The notes under the pieces: model-generated
What the model saw: the letters and a program-made list of their open reading frames with translations, nothing else
The model's database searches: none
What the model was told of the DNA's origin: nothing
Part shown: positions 1-8,032 of the stretch, piece by piece
Position numbering within the stretch: position 1 is the stretch's first letter
Layout: each line of letters begins with the position of its first letter
Made by a program: the position numbers and the translations under genes
Source of the DNA: Fimbriimonas ginsengisoli Gsoil 348
Lineage (GTDB): Bacteria > Armatimonadota > Fimbriimonadia > Fimbriimonadales > Fimbriimonadaceae
Direction: 5' to 3'
DNA length: 64,000 bases
NCBI GenBank assembly: GCA_945881865.1
Contig: CAMCVK010000001.1
Coordinates: forward strand, 457,038-521,037

Positions 1-275
1 GAGCGACCTCGCGTAGCTACACCGGTAACGACGGCAAGCCGTACTTCGACATGACCATTCGATTGACCGACGAAGGCCGCCGACGCCTGTGGCAATACTC
101 GAAAAAGCGGGTTGGAACGCAACTTTTGATTACGGCGGCGGGCATTCCCGTCTCCGCCCCGCGAATCCAACACGAATTGGCGCAAAATGAGTTGACGATT
201 TCGCAGTTGCAAGATGAGCGCCTCGTAAAAGACGCGGTGGACGCCATTAACCAGCGGGCGGCGGCAAAGCCATGA
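1..275 (+). CDS. SecDF P1-head-like protein, C-terminal part (5' end outside window)
   Basis: The reading frame is open from the left edge with no stop, so the start lies upstream. The visible part matches the pattern of the SecD P1 head subdomain: a segment like FDMTIRLTDEGRRRLW, then a conserved GTQLLI strand, then VSAPRIQ, where SecD has vlDGkvisaPvi. In true SecD six transmembrane helices follow; here the protein stops right after the domain. It is therefore a lone periplasmic or secreted P1-head protein rather than SecD itself. Its stop overlaps the next start (ATGA), so it is translationally coupled to the lipoproteins downstream. Function unknown. Confidence 0.6.
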   Translation, partial: ATSRSYTGNDGKPYFDMTIRLTDEGRRRLWQYSKKRVGTQLLITAAGIPVSAPRIQHELAQNELTISQLQDERLVKDAVDAINQRAAAKP

Positions 276-1012
276 ACCGAGACATTATTTTTAAGATTTC
301 TTCGCCTCTTGCCGGAACCACCCTGGCGATTCTTGCGGCAGGCATGCTCACGGCATGCGGCCCAAGCGGATATAAGCCAAAGCTCGCCGCCGAAGCGCCC
401 GTCGTAAAGCTTGAGGACGCAACCCCGGAGAACCTGTTCCCCTTTAAGGACGGCTATGAGTGGGAGTACAACTTTACGTCCACCACCCGAACCGCAAACA
501 ACACGGTTCCGGAGTCGGGCCGGCTAAGAATCAAGGTTGTCCGCGTCGAAGGTACACCGAAGGGTAAGAAAGCCGAGCTCCAGGTCGAGCGAGAGGGCGT
601 TGTCGTCGACAAGCAGATTTGGCTTTCCAACGAAAAAGGGATTTACCAGCTTGCCGCCGGTGAAAAGACTAGCGTTCCGTACAGCCCGATGCAGCCATTC
701 GCGCTTTTCCCCCTGTCGGCAAACATGAAGTTCGATTGGAAAGGAAAAGGCGCGACGCCGCTTGGCATGCCCGGAACCATCAAGACGACCAACATCGTGC
801 GTGGTCCCGAGCCGGTTGACACCGGAATCGGTCGTCGAACCGGAATCGCGATCGAAAGCCGAACCGAGTTCACCTCGGCGAAGATTGTCGGTGCCTTCGT
901 GGTAACGACTTGGTACCAGCCCAGCGTAGGCATTATTCGGATGAAGCAAGTTCTTGCGGTGCCAACCGGAGCCGTAACCACGACCCTCACCCTTGCCAAA
1001 GCTCCCATCTAA
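272..1012 (+). CDS. lipoprotein, first of three related lipoproteins
   Basis: 246 residues. The N-terminus is a lipoprotein signal: basic start, hydrophobic stretch, lipobox LTAC with the lipidated Cys near residue 29. The mature part begins with a motif around FPFKDGYEWEY and ends with a strand TTWYQPSVGIIRM. The next two genes carry equivalents of both elements (a G-x-x-W strand mid-protein and a W-Y/L-x(2-3)-G-x-V-x-R strand near the end), so the three look like diverged copies of one all-beta fold. The start overlaps the preceding stop by 4 nt, and the stop overlaps the next start by 1 nt, so the genes form one operon. Function not recognised. Confidence 0.8.
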   Translation: MNRDIIFKISSPLAGTTLAILAAGMLTACGPSGYKPKLAAEAPVVKLEDATPENLFPFKDGYEWEYNFTSTTRTANNTVPESGRLRIKVVRVEGTPKGKKAELQVEREGVVVDKQIWLSNEKGIYQLAAGEKTSVPYSPMQPFALFPLSANMKFDWKGKGATPLGMPGTIKTTNIVRGPEPVDTGIGRRTGIAIESRTEFTSAKIVGAFVVTTWYQPSVGIIRMKQVLAVPTGAVTTTLTLAKAPI

Positions 1013-1791
1013 TGAACTCAATGAAATCTTTGCGAACCTTACTCGGCTTGGCGATGGTCGCCTCATTTGCGCTCGGATGTTCCGGAAACACGGTCACGCC
1101 CGTAAAGACCAGCGGCGATGTCACTAAGGGTGAGCCCGCTCCCGGTAAGGATGCGGTTGCCAGCGAGAAAACAACCGAAGAAGCGCCGGTCGCCACCAGC
1201 AATCCCGGCGAACTGCCCGGCGACTTGAAGAACGAGGCGTATGCCTATTACGGGCTCGGCATGACGAAGCCGCTCGTGATGGAAGTCACAAGCTCGAACC
1301 AATCGGGAATTCAGACCGGAACCCAGGAATCCAAGCTAGTTTCGGTCGAAGACGGGAAAGCGACCTACGAGATCGAGCGCACTGGGAACTTGGGCGACCT
1401 TCTCGGCGGCATGACCGTGACGCTGGAGCGCGACGGCATCTACGTCAAGTCTTCCACCATCGCGAAGGTCGGCAAGCGCGACCTTGAGCTACCGAACAAC
1501 CTCGCACCGGGCTCGACCTGGGAGAGTTCGACGACGGTCGATCAGCCCGGAAAGCAGCTCAACGTGGTGAACAGCTTCAAAGTCGTCGGAGTTCAGCCGC
1601 TAAAGACGAAGGTCGGTAACTACCAGGCACTCCTCATCACCTCGAGTGGTTCGGGAACGGTGAACGGCCAGAACGTGAAGATGCAAACGAAGAGCTGGTA
1701 CGTAAAGGATCGGGGGGCGGTAAAGGCCGTGCTCTCGACCACGAACGGCTCCGGGCAAACCAGCTCGGTCACCGTCGAAGAATCGAAGTAG
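1012..1791 (+). CDS. lipoprotein, second of three related lipoproteins
   Basis: 259 residues from the ATG that overlaps the upstream TAA by one base. An internal ATG at 1021 is the alternative. A longer frame from 910 exists, but that part lies inside the upstream gene. The signal peptide ends in lipobox ALGC. A linker rich in Thr, Lys, Glu and Pro follows, as is common after a lipidated Cys. The folded part includes LAPGSTWESS and a closing strand KSWYVKDRGAVKAV, the counterparts of segments in both neighbours. Probably a membrane-anchored beta-rich envelope protein of unknown function. Confidence 0.8.
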   Translation: MNSMKSLRTLLGLAMVASFALGCSGNTVTPVKTSGDVTKGEPAPGKDAVASEKTTEEAPVATSNPGELPGDLKNEAYAYYGLGMTKPLVMEVTSSNQSGIQTGTQESKLVSVEDGKATYEIERTGNLGDLLGGMTVTLERDGIYVKSSTIAKVGKRDLELPNNLAPGSTWESSTTVDQPGKQLNVVNSFKVVGVQPLKTKVGNYQALLITSSGSGTVNGQNVKMQTKSWYVKDRGAVKAVLSTTNGSGQTSSVTVEESK

Positions 1792-1806
1792 GTCCCGAGG
1801 ACACCG

Positions 1807-2445
1807 TTGAGCCGCCTGCACCCACGCCGATTGGTTACGGGCCGATTGGTTCCGGCGGTTCTCGCCGTTTGCCTCTCCATCTACGGTTGCCAGCCTCCGG
1901 CCGCCGTGGATGGAACCAAGGTCTCGGATTTCGCAGCGTTTAGCACTGCAGCCGTTCCGCCCCAAAACGCCACCCTTAAGGTCGCCGGCGTCCGCATCGA
2001 CACCGTCATGAAGACGCGCCGAGACGATGGCCGCATCATCCTGGATTTGGTTTCGAACAGCGAAGTGATCGACCACGAGACGTACCACGAAGACAACGGC
2101 GGGCTCTCGCTAGAATACGCGGCAGGCGAAACATTCTCCCCGGTCATTCCGCTCGTTCGGCTCCCAATGCGTGTTGGGGAAACATGGAAGTGGAACGGGG
2201 TCCTCAAGAACGACGGTGGAGACCAGCCCGCGACGGCCGAAATTCGTACGGAGGCGGCGAAGATCGACACCGGCGGGGACCTGAACCACGGCTTAGAAGT
2301 GGTGGTTTTGCTCGACTTGAAGCAACCAAACGGATCGGAAAACGTCCGCCGGAAACTGCATTTTTGGCTCGTCGAGGGCCACGGAGTCGTTCGGCGGAGC
2401 TTCGGCGATGAGTCTCAACGGGAACCGGCCGGAGGTATTCGCTAG
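1807..2445 (+). CDS. lipoprotein, third of three related lipoproteins
   Basis: 212 residues from a TTG start with GAGG at 1797-1800, six bases upstream. The signal peptide ends in lipobox IYGC. The segment MRVGETWKWNG and the final strand FWLVEGHGVVRRSF correspond to segments in the two preceding lipoproteins, supporting ancient tandem duplication. The 3' end overlaps the rodA-like frame if that gene starts at 2408. If it starts at the GTG at 2447, the two genes simply abut. Function not recognised; operon position suggests a cell-envelope role. Confidence 0.75.
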   Translation: MSRLHPRRLVTGRLVPAVLAVCLSIYGCQPPAAVDGTKVSDFAAFSTAAVPPQNATLKVAGVRIDTVMKTRRDDGRIILDLVSNSEVIDHETYHEDNGGLSLEYAAGETFSPVIPLVRLPMRVGETWKWNGVLKNDGGDQPATAEIRTEAAKIDTGGDLNHGLEVVVLLDLKQPNGSENVRRKLHFWLVEGHGVVRRSFGDESQREPAGGIR

Positions 2446-3595
2446 CGTGGCCAGCCTGAGCAACCCGATAGGATCGCGGCCGCAATCCGCGCGGGCGCTT
2501 CAAGGCTTCGATTTTGCCTTGTTCATGTCAGCCCTTGTCCTGGTGGTTTTTGGCCTGATGGCCATTTACAGCGAAGCGAGTGGCCGCCAGGACCCAAAGA
2601 ATTTCGAGCGTCAGCTCGTCAACACCATGATCGGCTTGGTGCCGGGGCTGGTGATGTACTTCGTCAACCCCAAGTTTTGGCAGCGGGTTTCCTGGGCACT
2701 GTACGGCATCATGGTGTCGCTGCTGCTGGTCACCCTCTTCATCGGAAAAGAGATCAAAGGCTCGCAACGCTGGATCGACGTCGGGCCGCTCCAGTTCCAA
2801 CCCAGCGAGGCGGCCAAACTACTTTGCATTCTCACGATGGCTTCGTTTTTCGCAAACCGGGAGCTAGACATCAAGAAGCCGCTCTTGTTCCTGCTGGGGC
2901 TTCTGCACATCGCCTTGCCCATGTTCCTCACGTTCAAACAGCCGCACCTCGGCGCGACGATGGTGCTGTTCGTTGCCTGGCTAGCCATTTCGTTTGTCGC
3001 CGGGACGCCACTGAAGTTCTACGGGATCCTGTTTGCCGGTCTGCTTGCGGTGGGAATCGTCGCCTGGAAGGTGCCGGCGGTGAAGGACAAGCTCTTCCAG
3101 GGCTACCAGCTGGAGCGGGTTCAGGGCCTCCTCAGCAAAAAGAAAGACCGTCGCGGCGACAACTACCAGACGGACCGCGCGGAGATTGCCTTCGGGGTTG
3201 GCGGAGTTACTGGCACAGGCTATAACCGCGGCGTTCAGAAGGCGAAGGGGTTCGTGCCCGAGCAAAGAAACGACTTTATTTTCACCGTCGTCGGCGAGGA
3301 GGGTGGGCTGGTCGGATGCTCGGTCGTGCTGGCAGCCTTCGCTTTCTTCTTCTATCGAATCTTCCTCGTGATGACCGACGCCGAGGACATCTACTTTAGG
3401 ATGATGGCCGCCGGGGTGTTCGCGATTCTCGGCTTCCAGATGTTCGTAAACCTAGGGATGCTGCTGCAAATCGTGCCCGTGGTGGGCCTGTGGTTGCCGT
3501 TTATGAGCTCCGGAGGCACCGCCATTTGGCTATGCCTCGGCTGCGTCGGATTGCTTCTGAGCATCCGTCAGCGCGAGCGGCGAATCCTTTACTGA
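2408..3595 (+). CDS. rodA: RodA/FtsW-family (SEDS) peptidoglycan glycosyltransferase
   Basis: 395 residues with about ten hydrophobic segments. SEDS signatures include KGSQRWIDVGPLQFQPSE after the second helix block, a GRGDNYQTD-like extracellular region, FGVGGVTGTGYNRGVQ, FVPEQRNDFIFTVVGEEGG and a final PFMSSGGTAIW. These match RodA/FtsW enzymes, which polymerise lipid II with a partner class B PBP. RodA is favoured over FtsW because KGSQRWIDVG is typical of RodA, but no PBP2 or MreB gene lies nearby. The start is uncertain: ATG 2408 overlaps the upstream gene by 38 nt, whereas GTG 2447 follows its stop directly and has GGAGGT at 2431-2436. Confidence 0.9.
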   Translation: MSLNGNRPEVFASVASLSNPIGSRPQSARALQGFDFALFMSALVLVVFGLMAIYSEASGRQDPKNFERQLVNTMIGLVPGLVMYFVNPKFWQRVSWALYGIMVSLLLVTLFIGKEIKGSQRWIDVGPLQFQPSEAAKLLCILTMASFFANRELDIKKPLLFLLGLLHIALPMFLTFKQPHLGATMVLFVAWLAISFVAGTPLKFYGILFAGLLAVGIVAWKVPAVKDKLFQGYQLERVQGLLSKKKDRRGDNYQTDRAEIAFGVGGVTGTGYNRGVQKAKGFVPEQRNDFIFTVVGEEGGLVGCSVVLAAFAFFFYRIFLVMTDAEDIYFRMMAAGVFAILGFQMFVNLGMLLQIVPVVGLWLPFMSSGGTAIWLCLGCVGLLLSIRQRERRILY

Positions 3596-3612
3596 TCCGT
3601 TTCACCGCACCG

Positions 3613-4392
3613 TCAAGGCTTCCAGCGGAGCAAGCCGCTCTTGGTTTCCGCCTGGGAAAGAGCCCTCACTTGGCCGTCGGTGAAGGCGACAACCGTCTTG
3701 CCGTCGGTAAAGGTGAGCTTCTCCCTGGAACCCTCGTACAGCAGGACCGTCTTGGCCGGCTCGGCGATATCCGCCGAATTCTTTCCGGTGAGGCGATCAT
3801 TGAAGGCGAACGGCTTGCCGGTTGTTCTGGAAAAGAAGACTTTAATATTCTTCACGTAAGGCTGAATCGCTGCCCGCAGTGTCGCGCTGGTCAGGCTATA
3901 TTTGTTCGCGTTGTCCGATAGGTAGAGATTGATTCCGACTGCCACCACCTTGGCATTCGAAAGCGTCTCGGTGGTCCGGCTGGCCCGCTCCGCCCGGTCG
4001 AAGACGCCTCCCTGGGTGACAGAAACGCCCAGCGTTTCAAAGAACTTTTCGCTTGAGACCAACTTCTTTGACGCAACGATCCGCCACCGCCCGGAAGACC
4101 GCACCACCTGCACCGTCTCTTCCTGAGGCTTCCCCGATTCTTTGACTTGCACGACGATTCGGCCCGAGTTACCGGATACCTTTAAGGAGATCACTTTCAT
4201 CGAGAACTTGACCTCCGGCTGAATCCGCTTCATCACGGCCACCTCTTCGGAAATCACCTTGCCCCCAACGTACTGCGCGGCGATCTTTGCGTAATTTCGC
4301 TCGTTCAGGCCAGCGATCACGTTCTGGAGCGGTGTCACCGCCGGGGAATTAGACTGCAATAAGAGCAGGGCCGAGATCGCGCCAGTAAGCAT
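3613..4392 (-). CDS. secreted protein, member 3 of a tandem paralog triplet
   Basis: 259 residues, the same length as its two upstream paralogs (4440-5219 and 5283-6062). A short hydrophobic N-terminus (ISALLLLQ) may be a signal peptide. An N-terminal half of about 120 residues resembles a small SnoaL/NTF2-like or lipid-carrier-like domain (NVIAGLNERNYAKIAAQYVGGK), but that assignment is weak. The C-terminal half carries LSNAKVVAVGINLYLSDNANKY and ends VVAFTDGQVRAL. This pattern resembles the C-terminal part of DUF1559-type prepilins, where a region after the helix holds NxKQxxLAxxxYxxD and a late FADGH. No prepilin leader is present. Function unknown. Confidence 0.75.
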   Translation of the reverse strand: MLTGAISALLLLQSNSPAVTPLQNVIAGLNERNYAKIAAQYVGGKVISEEVAVMKRIQPEVKFSMKVISLKVSGNSGRIVVQVKESGKPQEETVQVVRSSGRWRIVASKKLVSSEKFFETLGVSVTQGGVFDRAERASRTTETLSNAKVVAVGINLYLSDNANKYSLTSATLRAAIQPYVKNIKVFFSRTTGKPFAFNDRLTGKNSADIAEPAKTVLLYEGSREKLTFTDGKTVVAFTDGQVRALSQAETKSGLLRWKP

Positions 4393-4439
4393 CAGTTCCT
4401 TCTTTTTCTATTCACGAACAGCCCGCTACGGAGAGCCGG

Positions 4440-5219
4440 TCAAGGCTTCCAGCGGAGCCCGACCGACTTCACCGTCTCCGGGGTCAGCAACCGCACATGG
4501 CCGTCCGTGAAGGCAACAACCGTCTTGCCGTCCGTAAACGTGAATCGCTCGTTCGAACCTTCATACAGCAGAACGGTCTTCGCGGGTAGCGCAATGTCGA
4601 CCGCCTTCGTCCCGGTCAGCCGCTTGTTGAAGGTGAATGGCTTGCCCGTTCCTTTGGAGAGCAAAATCTTTTCGTTCTTCAGGTACGGCAGAACGGCTCC
4701 GCTCAGATCGTCGGCCGCGAACGAGAACTTATCGTTGTGATCGCCCAGATAGAGCATCACCGCGAGTGCCGTCTGCTTTGCGTTCGACATCGTCGCGGTA
4801 TTCGTGCTGGCGGTTCTAGCCTGCTTGAAGAGGCCGCCTTTTGTCACAGAAACTCCCAAGGAGTCGAAAAGACTCTGGGGAGCCGGCGTCTTCTTCAACG
4901 GAACAATTTTCCAAGTCCCCGAATCGCGCACGACGTTCACCATCTCGGACTGTTCCATGCCGGTCGCCTTTAGCCTAGCCGTCACCTTGCCGGAGTTTCC
5001 GCTCACCTGCACGGAGGTCACGGTGATCGAGAATCTGTACTCTCTCGGAAGATTCGCAAAAGCGGCTGCCTCGGAAGGGATCACCTTTCCCCCAACGTAC
5101 TGCGCCGCGATCTTGGCAAATTTTCGCTCGTTCAATCCGGCAATCACGTTCTTAAGCGGTAGCGCCGCCGGGGAGTTGGATTGCAACAACAGAAGGGCCG
5201 AAATCGCCGTAATGAGCAT
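4440..5219 (-). CDS. secreted protein, member 2 of a tandem paralog triplet
   Basis: Start chosen at the ATG whose complement ends at 5219, not the ATG 12 nt further upstream. This gives exactly 259 residues as in both paralogs and leaves AGGAA just upstream. It has the same two-part plan: N-terminal VIAGLNERKFAKIAAQYVGGK and C-terminal MSNAKQTALAVMLYLGDHNDK with VVAFTDGHVRLL near the end. This copy preserves the DGH form of the late motif, closest to prepilin-type proteins. Lies 47 nt from its downstream paralog and about 60 nt from the upstream one, so the three probably share a transcript. Confidence 0.75.
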   Translation of the reverse strand: MLITAISALLLLQSNSPAALPLKNVIAGLNERKFAKIAAQYVGGKVIPSEAAAFANLPREYRFSITVTSVQVSGNSGKVTARLKATGMEQSEMVNVVRDSGTWKIVPLKKTPAPQSLFDSLGVSVTKGGLFKQARTASTNTATMSNAKQTALAVMLYLGDHNDKFSFAADDLSGAVLPYLKNEKILLSKGTGKPFTFNKRLTGTKAVDIALPAKTVLLYEGSNERFTFTDGKTVVAFTDGHVRLLTPETVKSVGLRWKP

Positions 5220-5256
5220 CGTTCCTATCATCTTCCATCCGCTCCCGCGGGTGGGT

Positions 5257-5271
5257 CAAACGTCCCGTTTG
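5257..5271. repeat. inverted repeat CAAACG-TCC-CGTTTG, copy 1
   Basis: A 15-bp sequence with 6-bp arms and a 3-bp spacer, present identically at 6100-6114. Copy 1 lies 37 nt upstream of the start of triplet member 2; copy 2 lies 37 nt upstream of member 1. It could be a shared operator or a duplicated piece of intergenic DNA. Confidence 0.6.
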
Positions 5272-5282
5272 CGGGGTTCGTT

Positions 5283-6062
5283 TCAGGGCTTCCAACGCAG
5301 TGCGCTGCTCTTGACTTCGGCCGGGGTGAGCGTCCGCACTTGGCCGTCCGTAAAGGCGACCACCGTCTTACCGTCAGTAAAAGTGAGCTTCTCCTTGGAA
5401 CCTTCGTAAAGCAAAACCGTCTTGGCCGGGTCGGCGACGTCCACCAAGTTCTTTTCGGTGAGGCGATTGTTAAACGTGAACGGTCTGCCGGTCGTCCTCG
5501 AAAAGAAGACTTTTACATTCTTTACGTAGGGCAAGATCGCTACCCGAATCGTGGCGGCGGTCAAACTATATTTGTTGGCGTTATCCGATAGGTACAAATT
5601 GATTCCGACTGCCACCACCTTGGCGTTCGAAAGCGTGTCCGAAAGTCTTTTCGCTCTTTTTCCCTGGTCGAAGACGCCGCCCCTGGTGACGGAAACCCCG
5701 AACATTTCAAACAGTTTCTGGTTTGGTGCCAGATCCCTTGCCGGAACAATCTGCCATTGCCCGGAAGATCTCACGACGTTCACCGTCTCTTGCTCAGGTT
5801 TCCCTGCTTGTTTGAGTTGAACGATAATCCGGCCCGCGTTCCCCGATAGCTTTACAGAGATCACCTTCATGGAGTACTTGACCTCCGGCCCAAGCCGCCT
5901 CATCAAGTCCGCCTCTTCGGGAATCAACTTGCCGCCAACGAACTGCGCGGCGATCTTGGCGTAATTTCGCTCGTTGAACCCCGCAATCACGTTCCTTAAT
6001 GGCAAGACCGCCGGGGAATCGGACTGCAGCAAGATCAGAGCCGAAATCGCCGTAGTGAGCAT
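5283..6062 (-). CDS. secreted protein, member 1 of a tandem paralog triplet
   Basis: 259 residues; first gene of the minus-strand triplet. Its ATG is preceded by AGGAAG. Very close to member 3 across the C-terminal half (SLTAATIRVAILPYVKNVKV versus the equivalent segment), less close to member 2, so members 1 and 3 are the more recent pair. N-terminal hydrophobic ISALILLQ suggests export. The C-terminal half has the prepilin-like SNAK...NLYLSDNANKY and VVAFTDGQVR elements. Divergent from pabA, with an 84-nt intergenic region holding the inverted repeat at 6100-6114. Function unknown. Confidence 0.75.
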   Translation of the reverse strand: MLTTAISALILLQSDSPAVLPLRNVIAGFNERNYAKIAAQFVGGKLIPEEADLMRRLGPEVKYSMKVISVKLSGNAGRIIVQLKQAGKPEQETVNVVRSSGQWQIVPARDLAPNQKLFEMFGVSVTRGGVFDQGKRAKRLSDTLSNAKVVAVGINLYLSDNANKYSLTAATIRVAILPYVKNVKVFFSRTTGRPFTFNNRLTEKNLVDVADPAKTVLLYEGSKEKLTFTDGKTVVAFTDGQVRTLTPAEVKSSALRWKP

Positions 6063-6099
6063 GGTTCTTCCTATCTTCCATCAACCCGGGGCCGGCTGT

Positions 6100-6114
6100 C
6101 AAACGTCCCGTTTG
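6100..6114. repeat. inverted repeat CAAACG-TCC-CGTTTG, copy 2
   Basis: Identical to 5257-5271. Its right arm supplies the TTG of a plausible -35 box (TTGGCT, 6112-6117) for pabA, 17 bp before the -10-like TAAACT at 6135-6140. A protein bound here could affect both pabA and the divergent triplet. Confidence 0.55.
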
Positions 6115-6134
6115 GCTCGGCAACCCGCCTGCGC

Positions 6135-6140
6135 TAAACT
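6135..6140 (+). promoter_or_regulatory. putative -10 box for a leaderless pabA transcript
   Basis: TAAACT ends six bases before the pabA ATG, and a TTGGCT box lies 17 bp upstream at 6112-6117. No Shine-Dalgarno sequence is present. Transcription would begin at or next to the start codon. Confidence 0.5.
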
Positions 6141-6146
6141 CTGCCC

Positions 6147-6740
6147 ATGATCCTCGTCATCGACAACTACGATTCCTTCACCTACAACCTGGTGCAGTAC
6201 TTGGGGATGACGGGCGAACAGATCGAAGTCCGCCGGAACGACGAGATTGACGTTGACGGAATCAAGGCCCTCCGGCCCCAGGGCATCATGCTCTCGCCCG
6301 GGCCGTGCACCCCGAACGAATCCGGCATCTGCATCGACGTCCTCCGGTGGGCGCTAAGCCCGGACTACGACGGAACGCCGGTATTTGGAGTGTGCCTCGG
6401 GCACCAGGCCATCGGGCTGGTGGCCGGAGGAGTCGTTCGCCAGGCACCGAACATCATGCACGGCAAGGCTTCTCCCGTAGAGCACGATGGCAAAGGCCTG
6501 TTCGCGGGCATGCCGAACCCATTTCGGGCGATTCGGTACCACTCGTTGGTCGTGACGCACGACGGAGTTCCCCCCGGGTTCATCGTGACGGCGGAAAGCC
6601 TGGACGACCACGAGATCATGGGGCTTCGGCACGAAACACGCCCGATCGAAGGCGTGCAGTTTCATCCGGAGTCGGTGCTCACCGAAGATGGTTTCCGAAT
6701 CATCGAGAACTTCGTCGGCATGGTTCGGGCGGCGGTTTGA
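6147..6740 (+). CDS. pabA: anthranilate/aminodeoxychorismate synthase glutaminase subunit
   Basis: 197 residues, usual for TrpG/PabA. Starts MILVIDNYDSFTYNLVQYL, the family signature. The class I glutamine amidotransferase triad is visible: Cys in GVCLGHQAIG, His and Glu in VQFHPESVLT. The LSPGPCTPNE segment is also typical. It supplies ammonia from glutamine to TrpE for tryptophan or to PabB for folate. No partner synthase gene is in the window, so trpG and pabA cannot be told apart; the protein may be amphibolic. The stop overlaps the next gene's TTG start by 4 nt. Confidence 0.9.
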   Translation: MILVIDNYDSFTYNLVQYLGMTGEQIEVRRNDEIDVDGIKALRPQGIMLSPGPCTPNESGICIDVLRWALSPDYDGTPVFGVCLGHQAIGLVAGGVVRQAPNIMHGKASPVEHDGKGLFAGMPNPFRAIRYHSLVVTHDGVPPGFIVTAESLDDHEIMGLRHETRPIEGVQFHPESVLTEDGFRIIENFVGMVRAAV

Positions 6741-8032
6741 ACTTCGTCTCGATTATCGAACAGCGTCGTGACGGCGGGGTGCATTCTCCTGAAGGGCTCA
6801 CATTTTTGGCCAACGGAGCGGCAGACGGGAGTATTCCCGCCTACCAACTCTCTGCGTGGCTCATGGCCGCCTATCTGAACCCGCTGACGCTCGACGAAAC
6901 CGCCGACCTCACGCGCGCAATGGCGGAATCGGGCGAAACTCTGGACCTCGCGGGCTTGCCGAAGCCGTGGGTGGACAAGCACAGCACGGGTGGGGTCGGC
7001 GATAAGTCGACGCTGGTCGCCATGCCCGTACTAGCAGCGTGCGGCCTCACCATGGTGAAGATGAGCGGCCGAGGCTTGGGATTGACCGGAGGCACCATCG
7101 ACAAGTTGTCGAGTGTCGACGGTCTGCGCCTTAGCCTGTCGCCGGCGGAAATGGTCGCCCAGGCCAGGGAGATTGGCATTGTTCTCACCGGCCAGTCAAC
7201 GGAGCTTGCCCCCGCCGACAAAGCCCTGTATGAGCTGCGCGACGTAACCGGAACCGTCACTTCCATTCCGTTGATCGCTAGCAGCATCCTCTGCAAAAAA
7301 CTCGCCGGCGGCGCGGAGTTCATCACCTTCGATGTGAAATGTGGCAGCGGCGGCCTGGTCCACTGCCTCTACTCCGCACAAGAGCTTGCGTATTGGTTGC
7401 AGGAAATCGGCGACCGGCTCGGCCTGAAGGTAACCGCAAAGATCAGCGATATGAGCCAGCCGCTAGGTGGTGCCTCCGGGAACGACCTAGAGGTTCAGGA
7501 GGCACAGATGGTGCTTTACGGCGACTCCTTGGATCCGGCCCAGGCGCGCTTTAGCGAGTTCGCACGGCGGCTTTGCGCCCATACGTTGGCGTTCGCGCTG
7601 AATATTCACGAGGATGAGGCGCGGGGCCAAGTGGACGCGGTGCTATCCGACGGCCGCGCCGCCGCAAAGTGGGAACAGTGGCTTACCGCCCAGGGAGCCG
7701 CGCCGGGTCGGGTTCCGCCGAAACCGGCCCCGGTTGTGCTTGATCTCCTTGCCGAGAGAGATTTCTGGCTGGTCCGCCAAGACGCCGCCGAGATTGGCCG
7801 CGCAGTTCTAGAGCTAGGCGGGGGACGCAAAACCAAGGAGGATCGGATTGATCCTAGGGTCGGCGTTTGCGTTCACCGGCCGGTTGGTAGTCGGTTCAGT
7901 GAGGGAGAGCCGTTCGCCACCATCCACGCGGCGGACGAAGATGCCGCCGCGAGGGCGGCTAAGTCGCTTCAGGCCGCAATTGAATTCTCAAATGAGCCAG
8001 TCGCCGAAGCTCCGCTGTTCCTTAGCCCTTAG
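6737..8032 (+). CDS. pdp: pyrimidine-nucleoside phosphorylase / thymidine phosphorylase
   Basis: Start chosen at TTG 6737 (TTGA overlap with the pabA stop), giving 431 residues and the expected N-terminus MNFVSIIEQRRDGG; family members are about 430-440 residues. The longer frame upstream is only the shadow of pabA. Signatures: phosphate/substrate motif DKHSTGGVGDKSTL, then MSGRGLGLTGGTIDKLSS, FDVKCGSGG and SDMSQPLG. The enzyme cleaves thymidine, uridine or deoxyuridine with phosphate in nucleoside salvage. The family forms homodimers. Its 3' end overlaps the convergent PrcB-like gene by 11 nt. Confidence 0.93.
   Translation: MNFVSIIEQRRDGGVHSPEGLTFLANGAADGSIPAYQLSAWLMAAYLNPLTLDETADLTRAMAESGETLDLAGLPKPWVDKHSTGGVGDKSTLVAMPVLAACGLTMVKMSGRGLGLTGGTIDKLSSVDGLRLSLSPAEMVAQAREIGIVLTGQSTELAPADKALYELRDVTGTVTSIPLIASSILCKKLAGGAEFITFDVKCGSGGLVHCLYSAQELAYWLQEIGDRLGLKVTAKISDMSQPLGGASGNDLEVQEAQMVLYGDSLDPAQARFSEFARRLCAHTLAFALNIHEDEARGQVDAVLSDGRAAAKWEQWLTAQGAAPGRVPPKPAPVVLDLLAERDFWLVRQDAAEIGRAVLELGGGRKTKEDRIDPRVGVCVHRPVGSRFSEGEPFATIHAADEDAAARAAKSLQAAIEFSNEPVAEAPLFLSP

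Noticed and set aside
6305..6736. N-terminal extension of the nucleoside phosphorylase frame
   Set aside because: It lies inside pabA in another frame, has no recognisable sequence, and TTG 6737 gives the exact family length.
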